DNA from: RZZS01 sp964491785
GTDB lineage: Bacteria > Pseudomonadota > Alphaproteobacteria > Micavibrionales > Micavibrionaceae
Direction: 5' to 3'
DNA length: 64,000 nucleotides
Assembly: GCA_964491785.1 (NCBI GenBank)
Contig: CAZBGS010000005.1
Coordinates: forward strand, 1-64,000
Of the stretch, positions 36,046 through 44,497 are shown one piece after another (the stretch's first letter is position 1; the number at the start of each line of letters is the position of its first letter). The position numbers were made by a program, and so were the translations under genes. The notes under the pieces were generated by a model, which worked only from the letters and a program-made list of their open reading frames with translations, made no database searches and had not been told where the DNA came from.

Positions 36046-36998
36046 AAAACCCCTTTGAACTTGCGGGAAAGAAAATCTGGGTGGCCGGTCACAGAGGCAT
36101 GGTGGGTTCCGCTCTTTGCCGCAGGCTGGCAAGCGAGAAATGCAAATTCATTCTCGCAAGCCGCAACGAACTGGACTTGAGACGCCAGGAATCCGTGGAA
36201 ACCTTTCTTAGATTTAAAAAGCCTGACGTAATCGTCATTGCCGCGGCCAGAGTCGGCGGCATTCACGCCAACTCGGCACGGCCGGCGAGCTTCATCTACG
36301 ACAACCTTGCAATAGAAACCAATATCATCCACGCCGCCTGGAAAGCAGGGGTTAAGAAACTGATGTTTCTTGGCTCTTCCTGCATTTACCCCAAGGACGC
36401 TCCTCAGCCGATTCGCGAAGAATACCTGCTCGGCGGGCCGCTGGAACCGACCAACGAGTGGTACGCGATCGCCAAGATCGCGGGCCTGAAACTTTGCCAG
36501 GCCTACCGCAGAGAGCACGGAGCGGATTTCATCACTGCCATGCCCTGCAACCTTTACGGCCCCGGCGACAATTTCAATCCCGACACTTCTCACGTCGTTC
36601 CGTCCATAATGCAAAAAGCGCACGACGCCGCGCAGACCGGCCAGCCGCTGACCATCTGGGGCACCGGCACGCCCAGACGGGAATTCATGTTCGTCGACGA
36701 CCTCGCCGATGCGCTGGTTTACCTGCTTAAAAACTATTCGCACGAAAAACCGGTAAACACCGGGAGCGGACAGGAAGTCTCAATCGCCGAACTGGCAAGA
36801 CAGATAAGCGAAGTAACAGGATACAATGGCCCGATCTTTTTTGACCGGAGCAAGCCGGACGGCGTAAAGCGAAAAATCATGGACAACAGCCGCCTCTTCG
36901 CCACTGGCTGGAAACCGAAGACCGGCCTGCGCGCTGGTCTGGAGTTAACCTATCAATGGTATTGCGACTTCCAGAAAATCCATCGAGTTGCCGCCTGA
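36027..36998 (+). CDS. fcl: GDP-L-fucose synthase
   Basis: The 323-residue SDR-family epimerase/reductase turns GDP-4-keto-6-deoxymannose into GDP-L-fucose. It has the dinucleotide loop GHRGMVGSAL, a typical SSCIYPKDAPQPI segment, the catalytic YAIAK and the MPCNLYGPGDNF stretch. The ATG at 36027 has GGAGG upstream; the longer frame lies inside gmd and has no family match. The overlap with gmd indicates cotranscription. A polysaccharide with fucose, or a related deoxyhexose, is the likely product. Confidence 0.93.
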   Translation: MQEGFLKNPFELAGKKIWVAGHRGMVGSALCRRLASEKCKFILASRNELDLRRQESVETFLRFKKPDVIVIAAARVGGIHANSARPASFIYDNLAIETNIIHAAWKAGVKKLMFLGSSCIYPKDAPQPIREEYLLGGPLEPTNEWYAIAKIAGLKLCQAYRREHGADFITAMPCNLYGPGDNFNPDTSHVVPSIMQKAHDAAQTGQPLTIWGTGTPRREFMFVDDLADALVYLLKNYSHEKPVNTGSGQEVSIAELARQISEVTGYNGPIFFDRSKPDGVKRKIMDNSRLFATGWKPKTGLRAGLELTYQWYCDFQKIHRVAA

Positions 36999-37294
36999 AA
37001 ACAGGCATCATCCCTCTGGAGTCCTCTGCAACCTCTTTGCTGCCATCCTGAGCTAATGCAAAGGATCCAATGATATATGGGAGATTCTTCAACCTCGTTT
37101 TCAAAAAGACTTTACCAAAAAATCTTAAAAAACCGGCAACTAATCGCGCATTAGCTGTTTATATTCTCGTCGCCTCGTGGCAGGATATAAGCAATGTAGC
37201 TATTCCCAGGCAATATCTCGTTAACTGTTAGGCATTATACTGTTTCGAGGGGAACATATTCTTCTGCTGTATAATAAGTACCGGGTATAACAAG

Positions 37295-37912
37295 ATGATA
37301 AACAATTTCGGTTCCACAACTGAACGCCGCGTCAATACCGACCACGACATTTTCTACGAACGCAAATTTCAGGAGCGTCCGCTCTACGTCGATCCCGGTG
37401 AATTTGAATGCACCGTAGACCCTGATATCCTTCTGGTTGGGAAGGTCGGGTCAGGCGTTTGTATCTGCATCCACGACCCTGAAGTCAAAATAGGCGGGAT
37501 GATGCATCTGATCATGCCTGAAAAACTGCTCGAAGCCTTCCCTCATATCAAATCCGAGGACATCGCCTACACACATATCGACAATCTGATCGGCAAATTC
37601 ATCAATGCCATGAAAAGACATGGCGCTGGAAAAACCCGCATCCGCATTAAATTATTCGGAGGCACATCCATTTATGAAGAGCATGTCGACAGTGGCCTTA
37701 AAAACTATGTTTTTGCCAAGGATTGGCTTCTGCAAAAAGGCTTGTTCATTGCCAGCGAGGATATAGGCGGTAGCGATTGCCGCAGGATATTTTTCATTCC
37801 CGGAAGCGGAAAAATCCACTGTTACAAAATGAAGCGATCCTACGATATGGAGGAGCTACGAAACAGCGAAAAGGAATTTCTGGAAAAATTCAGGCGGCAG
37901 TATGGACTTTAA
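37295..37912 (+). CDS. CheD-like protein lacking the catalytic cysteine
   Basis: The 205-residue protein matches the CheD chemoreceptor deamidase fold end to end: a PGEF start, a GSGV/IHDPEVKIGGMMH segment, KLFGGTSI in the middle and EDIGGSDCRRIFF near the C-terminus. Family members carry LGSC with a nucleophilic cysteine; here the matching residues are VGSG (51-54), so the cysteine is Gly54. The upstream threonine is also replaced (Val48), while the histidine is kept (His71). It is probably catalytically dead and may bind receptors or another partner. No che genes are nearby. It ends overlapping nrdG by 23 bases on the opposite strand. Confidence 0.8.
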   Translation: MINNFGSTTERRVNTDHDIFYERKFQERPLYVDPGEFECTVDPDILLVGKVGSGVCICIHDPEVKIGGMMHLIMPEKLLEAFPHIKSEDIAYTHIDNLIGKFINAMKRHGAGKTRIRIKLFGGTSIYEEHVDSGLKNYVFAKDWLLQKGLFIASEDIGGSDCRRIFFIPGSGKIHCYKMKRSYDMEELRNSEKEFLEKFRRQYGL

Positions 37913-38585
37913 GGGGACTGCGCCGGATTTCAAAATCCTCGAACAAAAGTGCGATCTCCTGCTCGACTGCAGTGCTGTAACCATACCTGCTCTCTGAGGA
38001 CTCCTGCAACCGGTAGGTCTTCACCCCCATCCCGGCAAGCATCTCCGCCAGATCCACAAGCCGCCTGGCGGAAATCAGTTCGGGATCGACCGTAGTCCTT
38101 ACCTCGTAATCGATCCCGGAAGCCAGAAGCATCCCCAGACCTACCCTTGCCTTTTCGCCGCTGCCTGGAATTCCGGTAACGGTTTCATAATCCTCGAATA
38201 CCGTCTTCACATCAAAACCGACCCAGTCCACCAGCGGCAGAACCTTGGCCATCATCATGGGGGCGGTTCCCGCCGTGTGCAACGCCACTTCGAATCCCAT
38301 GGAGCGCACATCCCGAATCGCATTACCCAGCGCCTTCTGCAATATCGGCTCGCCACCTGTGAAAACCACCCCGTCCAGCTTGCGCTTTCTGGTCTCCAAA
38401 AAATGCCGGATATCCTGCCAAGAGATATCGCCAGCCTGCGGCTCCGTGCTTTGCATATCCGCGTTGTGGCAGTAGCGGCAGCGCAGATTGCACCCCCGCG
38501 CATACACCACCGCCGCAAGCCGCCCCGGAAAATCTATCGTGGTAAGCGGCGTAATCCCCGCCACTCTCAAACTATTGCTTTCCAT
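37890..38585 (-). CDS. nrdG: Anaerobic ribonucleotide reductase activating protein (radical SAM)
   Basis: The 231-residue radical SAM enzyme generates the glycyl radical on NrdD using SAM and a [4Fe-4S] cluster. The cluster motif CNLRCRYC (Cys32, Cys36, Cys39) is intact, followed by the radical-SAM GGEP-like segment (VFTGGEPILQ). I start at the ATG at 38585, preceded by a GGAG; an upstream in-frame start adds 25 residues that do not look coding. It lies 78 bases after nrdD on the same strand, so it shares that operon and its NrdR control. Confidence 0.88.
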   Translation of the reverse strand: MESNSLRVAGITPLTTIDFPGRLAAVVYARGCNLRCRYCHNADMQSTEPQAGDISWQDIRHFLETRKRKLDGVVFTGGEPILQKALGNAIRDVRSMGFEVALHTAGTAPMMMAKVLPLVDWVGFDVKTVFEDYETVTGIPGSGEKARVGLGMLLASGIDYEVRTTVDPELISARRLVDLAEMLAGMGVKTYRLQESSESRYGYSTAVEQEIALLFEDFEIRRSPLKVHTAA

Positions 38586-38663
38586 GCCGCTCACTCCATC
38601 CCTGAAACCGCAAGGCGCTTGCACCGCCATCCCGGGCTTTCGCCGGAATGGCGGCCACAAGAG

Positions 38664-40796
38664 TTACTCCGCAGCCATCTTGAACGCCACTCTCTCTTCC
38701 TTGAAATGAATACGCTCAGCATGTTCCGACTTCTTGCCCTTGTTGAAGGACTGAACCGGGCGGTGATAGCCCATCACCCGCGTCCATACTTCGGTCTGGT
38801 TTCCGCATTGAGGGCATTCCTTGATTTCCCCATCCAGATATCCGTGTTCCGGGCATATTGAGAAAGTCGGGGTAATGGTGATATAAGGCAGCCGGTAATT
38901 CTCCAGAACCCTTTTGACCAGCCTGCCGCAAGCGTCTGCCGATGAAATACGCTCGCCCATGTAAAGGTGCAGCACCGTGCCCCCTGTATACTTGGTCTGC
39001 AACTCTTCCTGATGGTCGAGCGCCGCGAAAGGATCGTCGGAATAACCAACCGGGAGCTGCGAGGAATTGGTGTAGTAGGGAGCATCCTCTGTCCCCGCCT
39101 GCAGAATGTCCGGGAAGCGCTTCTTGTCCTCCTTGGCCAGCCTGTAGGTGCATCCTTCCGCGGGCGTGGCCTCAAGGTTATACAGATGCCCCGTTTCCTC
39201 CTGGAAGCTGACCATCCTCTCGCGCACGTGATCCAGCAGCCTCGCCGCCAGCGCCTTGCCTTCGGCGGTGGTTATATCGTGCCTGTCGCCAAAGAAGTTG
39301 CGGGTCATCTCGTTGATACCGTTCACCCCGATCGTCGAGAAATGGTTGCGAAGCGACCCCAGATAATGGCGGGTATAAGGATAAAGACCGTTATTGATAT
39401 GCGCCTGAATCACCTTGCGCTTGATCTCAAGCGAGTTCCTGGCAAGCTCCATCAGGTAATCGAGCTTCCCGAACAATCCCTTCTCGTCGCCCTTATGCAG
39501 ATAGCCGAGCCGTGCGCAGTTGATCGTCACCACTCCGATGGAACCGGTCTGCTCCGCCGAACCGAACAAGCCGTTGCCGCGTTTCTGCAACTCGCGCAAA
39601 TCAAGTTGCAGCCGACAGCACATCGAGCGCACCTGCCCCGGATCCAACTCGGAATTAATGAAGTTCTGGAAGTAAGGCAGTCCGTATTTGGCGGTCATCG
39701 CAAAAAGGCGTTTCGCGTTCTCGCTCTCCCACGGGAAATCCTTTGTGATGTTGTAGGTTGGAATCGGGAACGTAAAGACTCGCCCCTGCCTGTCGCCCTC
39801 GGTCATCACCTCGATATAGGCGCGGTTGATCAGATCCATTTCCGCCTGAAGATCCCCGTAGGTAAAAGCCATGTCCTTGCCGCCGATTCGCGGTATCTGC
39901 GGCTTCAGGTCTTCCGGGCACGTCCAGTCGAAGGTCAGGTTCGTGAACGGCGTCTGCGTCCCCCAGCGCGAGGGCACGTTCAGGTTATAGATGAATTCCT
40001 GCACTTCCTGACGGACTTCTGCATATGATAGCGAATCCTTTTTGACAAACGGAGCCAGATAGGTATCCACCGAACTGAAAGCCTGCGCCCCCGCCCATTC
40101 GTTCTGCAGGGTGCCGAGGAAGTTGACCATCTGCCCGAGCGCCGTGGAAAGATGCTTTGGCGGCGACGATTCGACCTTGCCCGGAACCCCGTTGAATCCC
40201 GTCTCCAGCAGCGTGCGCAACGACCACCCGGCGCAGTATCCCGCCAACATGTCGAGATCGTGAATATAAAAATCCCCATTCCTGTGCGCCTGCCCGACTT
40301 CGTCGGGGTAGACATGGGACAGCCAGTAATTGGCGGTCATCTTGCCGGAAATATTGAGAATCAGCCCGCCCAGCGAATAGCCCTGATTGGCGTTGGCGTT
40401 CACCCGCCAGTCGGCGCGCTCGATATACTCGCCGATCGAAGTCCCGACATCGACCATCGTCGCACGGTCAGTGCGCTCGGCGCGGCGTCGCTCGCGATAG
40501 CGGATATAGGCGCGCGCGGTATCGACATAACCTTCCTTGATAAGCGTCTGCTCGACAACATCCTGAATTTCTTCAACGGTTCTTTCTTCCTCGCCAGTAC
40601 GCGAAAGAATAAAGCAGACCAGTTCGCAAAGCCTCTCCGATTCGTCCCTTCCGAACGCCTTTGTGGCGATTCCCGCCCGCTCTATGGCTCTGGTGATTTT
40701 GCTGGCTTCAAAGGATACTTTATCGCCATTGCGGCGAACGATGTAAGCTGGCGGTGTATAGCATACAGTGGCAGGAACCTGGTCAAGGGAGGCCAT
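38664..40796 (-). CDS. nrdD: Anaerobic ribonucleoside-triphosphate reductase
   Basis: The 710-residue glycyl-radical enzyme makes dNTPs from NTPs under anaerobic conditions. An ATP-cone domain occupies about 18-110 (VRRNGDKVSFEASKITRAI). Radical chemistry domains follow, then a C-terminal zinc site (CPEHGYLDG...CPQCGN) and the glycyl loop RVMGYHRP with Gly676. Length is near that of E. coli NrdD. A ribosome binding site AGGAG precedes the start. Two NrdR-box-like sites lie upstream, consistent with repression when dNTP pools are high. Confidence 0.95.
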   Translation of the reverse strand: MASLDQVPATVCYTPPAYIVRRNGDKVSFEASKITRAIERAGIATKAFGRDESERLCELVCFILSRTGEEERTVEEIQDVVEQTLIKEGYVDTARAYIRYRERRRAERTDRATMVDVGTSIGEYIERADWRVNANANQGYSLGGLILNISGKMTANYWLSHVYPDEVGQAHRNGDFYIHDLDMLAGYCAGWSLRTLLETGFNGVPGKVESSPPKHLSTALGQMVNFLGTLQNEWAGAQAFSSVDTYLAPFVKKDSLSYAEVRQEVQEFIYNLNVPSRWGTQTPFTNLTFDWTCPEDLKPQIPRIGGKDMAFTYGDLQAEMDLINRAYIEVMTEGDRQGRVFTFPIPTYNITKDFPWESENAKRLFAMTAKYGLPYFQNFINSELDPGQVRSMCCRLQLDLRELQKRGNGLFGSAEQTGSIGVVTINCARLGYLHKGDEKGLFGKLDYLMELARNSLEIKRKVIQAHINNGLYPYTRHYLGSLRNHFSTIGVNGINEMTRNFFGDRHDITTAEGKALAARLLDHVRERMVSFQEETGHLYNLEATPAEGCTYRLAKEDKKRFPDILQAGTEDAPYYTNSSQLPVGYSDDPFAALDHQEELQTKYTGGTVLHLYMGERISSADACGRLVKRVLENYRLPYITITPTFSICPEHGYLDGEIKECPQCGNQTEVWTRVMGYHRPVQSFNKGKKSEHAERIHFKEERVAFKMAAE

Positions 40797-40850
40797 AATA
40801 GTTAACTCCTCGTTATTGTTGTTTCCGGTTGTTATTAAGTCTGTGGATTG

Positions 40851-40866
40851 TTACTGGATATTGTGT
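40851..40866 (-). promoter_or_regulatory. NrdR box 1 upstream of nrdD
   Basis: Read on the minus strand, ACACAATATCCAGTAA matches most of the NrdR consensus (acaCwAtATaTwGtgt). It lies 55 bases before the nrdD start. It pairs with a second box exactly 32 bases away, the usual three-turn NrdR spacing. Confidence 0.65.
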
Positions 40867-40882
40867 GGATAGCGATAAGCTT

Positions 40883-40898
40883 CACCTACATATTGTGT
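40883..40898 (-). promoter_or_regulatory. NrdR box 2 upstream of nrdD
   Basis: Read on the minus strand, ACACAATATGTAGGTG matches the NrdR consensus at 12 of 16 positions. A 16-base gap separates it from box 1, the arrangement typical of NrdR-repressed nrd operons. Confidence 0.7.
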
Positions 40899-40996
40899 AT
40901 CTCCAGCAAAAACTTTCAAGTGGCGTTTTGCCGCAGATACAAAAAATACACTTATTTTATGAACCGCCCGGTTTCCAGCGATTTCCAAATGCCCCC

Positions 40997-41072
40997 GAGA
41001 TCCTTCACTTCGTTCAGAATGACGTCTCTTTAGTCTATTCCTCTCATCCCTGAACGAAAGCGAAGGATCCAC
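40997..41072. repeat. Intergenic inverted repeat (dispersed hairpin element)
   Basis: Two arms of about 24-26 bases, beginning with GATCCTTC (40999) and ending with GAAGGATC (41069), form a long hairpin with a loop of about 20 bases. The sequence reads roughly TCATTCTGAACGAAGTGAAGG on the minus strand. Related single arms appear at 37044-37068 and 51492-51520, so it looks like a small dispersed repeat family. The hairpin lies between nrdD and ctlX, upstream of nrdD. Confidence 0.6.
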
Positions 41073-41090
41073 ATGATAGGAGAGTAGGCC

Positions 41091-41987
41091 CTAATAGAGT
41101 TCCTGAATCATGCAACGCGCAGACCCGCCGCCGTATGTCTCTATCGTTTCGATGTCCGAATAGACGATATCGCTGACATATTTGCGGAATGTCTTTATCT
41201 GGTCTTCGCTCAAAGAGCGGTAAGCTGTCTCCGACATCACCAGAATCTTTTCGTCGCCTCGCCCTAAAAGCTCAAGGGAATTACCGGCATAATGCATCAG
41301 TTGATTCATTCCCAGCTCTACGACCTCATGATTCTCCCGCAGACTCGCGAGCACCTTTTCGCGGTATTGCGGCAAAATCGCCTCCGCGCAAACACCGGCA
41401 TATCCGCTGCCGACGAACAATACCAGATCTACATGGTAAACCGGCTTGCCGGTGTGACTGCTGGTTTCGAAAATCACCGGCTCGAATCCCATTTTACCCG
41501 CCCATTCCTTAACCAGTTCCGTATCGGTTCGCGGCGATACCGAACTGTAGACCTTTCCGGCAATTCTGTCTTGAACAAGACTGCCATTGCTTTCAAGCGC
41601 CCTGCCTTGCGATTCGTAAGCGGTCATGTCCAGACCCGGCCGGTACATGCCCTCCAGAAATCCGATCATCTCCGGCCTGCGCTCAATTCTCCGGTTCTCG
41701 TTGGCCATGGGATAAAGCGCGTAAGTGCCGTCGGGATGCGTCGAAAACCAGTTTGGAAAGATATGATCCGGGCAATCCTCATGCCCCTTGAGAGTGCTGA
41801 CGAATACCCCGACTTCGACCAGACGGTCACGGTATCTGCGAAACTCGGTTATCGCCCTCTCAAGAACGGCCTCCGGTTCTTCATGCTCGTCAATCTGGTA
41901 ATGATTGGTATCCATCGTCTGCGGATTTGCGTAAAAAACAGCCGGCTCTATCATCAGAACATGGCGTGTCGCTTGTTTATTCATCAT
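41091..41987 (-). CDS. ctlX: Arginine-deiminase-like hydrolase, CtlX type
   Basis: The 298-residue protein fits the amidinotransferase/arginine deiminase fold family in the citrulline-utilisation hydrolase CtlX group. It has an N-terminal VLMIEPAVFYANPQT, a central HPDGTYALYPM and a C-terminal GGGSARCM with the likely nucleophilic cysteine (about Cys292). It probably hydrolyses the amidino group or ureido bond of arginine or citrulline derivatives. It stands alone between nrdD and topA. Tandem ATG codons start the gene at 41987/41984. Confidence 0.75.
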   Translation of the reverse strand: MMNKQATRHVLMIEPAVFYANPQTMDTNHYQIDEHEEPEAVLERAITEFRRYRDRLVEVGVFVSTLKGHEDCPDHIFPNWFSTHPDGTYALYPMANENRRIERRPEMIGFLEGMYRPGLDMTAYESQGRALESNGSLVQDRIAGKVYSSVSPRTDTELVKEWAGKMGFEPVIFETSSHTGKPVYHVDLVLFVGSGYAGVCAEAILPQYREKVLASLRENHEVVELGMNQLMHYAGNSLELLGRGDEKILVMSETAYRSLSEDQIKTFRKYVSDIVYSDIETIETYGGGSARCMIQELY

Positions 41988-42048
41988 TGAATCCCCTATT
42001 ACATAAGCGCATAACAGATATGCATAAAATGCATCCCCTGATCAATGA

Positions 42049-44487
42049 CTATTTTTTTGATGGAGCATTTTTCTTTTTCTTGCTGCCTCCCGCGGCCTTT
42101 TTGGCTTTACCGGCGGGCGTCTTCTTGCCGGGAGATTTGCGCCCCTTCCTTTCCGGAGAGGGTTGGGAGATGATATCCATTGCCCGGTTAAGTCCGATAT
42201 GAAGAACATCTTCGTCTTTGGGTATAGACTTGTACTTGCCTTGATATTTCAGGTACGGGCCGAAACGCCCGATTCCAGCCTCGATTTTCTCGCCGGTCTC
42301 GGGATGCATGCCAACTTCTCTTGGCAGCGAGAGAAGTTTCAATGCCACTTCGAGATTCACGCTCGTCATATCCATGCCGCGCGGCAGCCCCTGGCGCTTC
42401 GGCTTGTCCTTGCTCTCCGGCGGAGGATCCAGTTGCACATAAGGCCCGTATGGCCCCCTGCGCAATGAAACCGTCCTCCCCGTACCCGGATCTTCCCCGA
42501 GTATCTTCGGCTCGTTGGCAAGCTTTGCCACTTCCGCCTGCTCCTCCCCCTCGCCTTCCTCCTGAATCACCAGCGGCCTTGTATACCTGCAGTCCGGATA
42601 GTTCGAGCATCCGATAAAGGCTCCGAATTTTCCGAGTTTTATCGATAGCTTCCCCCCGTCACAGGAAGGACACTTCCTCGGATCGGCGCCGCTCCCGTTT
42701 TCCCTGAAGAAATGCGGGCCAAGCTCGGCATCGAGAAACTCGATTACATTGGTCATGCTTAGATCTTTTGTCTCATCAACAGCAGCTTTGAAACTCTGCC
42801 AGAACAGCCTCAAGGCTTCCTTCCAGTGGATATGACCGGTGGCAATGGCATCAAGTTCGTCTTCAAGATCGGCGGTAAACGAGTAATCCACGTATCTCGG
42901 AAAGAATTTCGTCAGAAACGCCGTAACCACGCGCCCCCGGTCTTCAGGAACGAAACGCCGCTTGTCCATGGTCACATAGTCGCGGTCGCGAAGAACCTGC
43001 AAAATCGACGCATATGTGGACGGCCTGCCGATTCCAAGTTCCTCAAGCTTCTTCACCAGCGATGCTTCGCTGTAGCGGGGCGGCGGCTGGGTGAAATGCT
43101 GCTCCGGAATCACCTCCATGATTCTGGTCTTGTCCCCTTCGGCCAGTGGCGGAAGAATACGGTTTTCTTCACTGCTTTCGTCATCATCGATGCTTTCCTG
43201 ATAAAGCTTCAGGAACCCGTCGAAAGCCACCGTACTTCCGGTCGCTCGCAAAATGACGTCATCGGTGCCGTCGGAAATATCCGCCCCGACCTGATCCAGC
43301 ACCGCGCTTTCCATCTGCGAGGCCATGGTTCGCTTCCAGATAAGCTCGTACAGCCTGGCTTCGTCCTCGCTGACGAACTTTGCCACTGTCTCCGGAGTTT
43401 TCGAGAGATCCGTTGGCCTTATCGCCTCATGCGCCTCCTGAGCGTTCTTCGCCTTGCTTTTGTAAAGCCTCGGCTTGCCGGGCAGATATCTTTCTCCGTA
43501 ATTATTCTTTATCAGCGTGCGGCATTGAGCCACAGCATCTTCTGACAGGGTCGTACCGTCGGTTCTCATATAGGTGATCAGCCCGACCATCTCGCCGTTG
43601 AACTCGGCCCCTTCATAAAGCCGCTGCGCATGCCTCATCGTCTGCGAAGCCGAAAACCGCAGCTTGCGCGAAGCTTCCATCTGCATGGTCGAAGTAATGA
43701 AAGGCGGCGAAGGATGGCGTCGAACCTGCTTGCGCTCGACCTTTTGAACAGAAAGGTTCTTTTCCGATATTCTTTTTACCGCCGCTTCAGCCTGCCCCTT
43801 GTTTTTAATGTCCAGCTTCTCTAGTTTGTTGCCCGCCAGATGGGTAAGCCGGGCGATGAAAGGCGCCCCGGAGGGAGTATGCAGCTTTGCTTCGATACTC
43901 CAGTATTCCTCGGATACGAATCTCTCGATCTCCGCTTCTCTCTCGCAGATAAGCCGCAGGGCGACCGACTGCACGCGTCCCGCCGACTTCGACCCGGGCA
44001 GCTTGCGCCATAAAACCGGTGACAATGTGAACCCGAACAGATAGTCGAGCGCCCGCCTCGCCAGATATGCGTCGATCAGATGCTCATCAAGGCCGCGCGG
44101 ATTACTGAAAGCCTGCTGCACAGCCTTTTTTGTGATCTCGTTGAATGTAACCCGCTGTATCTCGGCTTTTGAAAGCAACCCCTCATCCCGAAGCATTTCT
44201 TTCACATGCCAGGATATCGCCTCTCCTTCCCTGTCCGGGTCGGTGGCGAGCCATATTGTGGAGGCCTTCTTGCTGGCCTTCCTGATTTCGCCCATCGCCT
44301 TGCCGGATCTCTCGCCGATCTCCCATTTCATGGCGAAATCATCATCCGGCAAAACCGAACCGTCCTTGCCGACAAGATCGCGCACATGGCCGTATGAGGC
44401 CACGACGAAGTAATCCTGACCCAGATATTTATTGATGGTCTTGGCCTTTGCGGGGGACTCTACGATTACAAGGTTGGGAGCGCTCAA
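42049..44487 (-). CDS. topA: DNA topoisomerase I
   Basis: The 812-residue type IA topoisomerase relaxes negative supercoils. It has the TOPRIM domain (NLVIVESPAKAKTI, DPDREGE at 83-89) and the catalytic Tyr306 in GLITYMRTDG. A C-terminal four-cysteine zinc ribbon (CPSCDGGKL...GCSNYPDC) and a lysine-rich tail (about 780-812) follow. It starts at a TTG preceded by AGAGGAAAA. The dprA stop is ten bases upstream, giving the familiar dprA-topA order. Confidence 0.96.
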   Translation of the reverse strand: MSAPNLVIVESPAKAKTINKYLGQDYFVVASYGHVRDLVGKDGSVLPDDDFAMKWEIGERSGKAMGEIRKASKKASTIWLATDPDREGEAISWHVKEMLRDEGLLSKAEIQRVTFNEITKKAVQQAFSNPRGLDEHLIDAYLARRALDYLFGFTLSPVLWRKLPGSKSAGRVQSVALRLICEREAEIERFVSEEYWSIEAKLHTPSGAPFIARLTHLAGNKLEKLDIKNKGQAEAAVKRISEKNLSVQKVERKQVRRHPSPPFITSTMQMEASRKLRFSASQTMRHAQRLYEGAEFNGEMVGLITYMRTDGTTLSEDAVAQCRTLIKNNYGERYLPGKPRLYKSKAKNAQEAHEAIRPTDLSKTPETVAKFVSEDEARLYELIWKRTMASQMESAVLDQVGADISDGTDDVILRATGSTVAFDGFLKLYQESIDDDESSEENRILPPLAEGDKTRIMEVIPEQHFTQPPPRYSEASLVKKLEELGIGRPSTYASILQVLRDRDYVTMDKRRFVPEDRGRVVTAFLTKFFPRYVDYSFTADLEDELDAIATGHIHWKEALRLFWQSFKAAVDETKDLSMTNVIEFLDAELGPHFFRENGSGADPRKCPSCDGGKLSIKLGKFGAFIGCSNYPDCRYTRPLVIQEEGEGEEQAEVAKLANEPKILGEDPGTGRTVSLRRGPYGPYVQLDPPPESKDKPKRQGLPRGMDMTSVNLEVALKLLSLPREVGMHPETGEKIEAGIGRFGPYLKYQGKYKSIPKDEDVLHIGLNRAMDIISQPSPERKGRKSPGKKTPAGKAKKAAGGSKKKKNAPSKK

Positions 44488-44497
44488 ATTTTCCTCT

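Noticed and set aside
38967..40028. Plus-strand open frame of 353 codons
   Set aside because: It is antisense to nrdD, whose motifs are intact.
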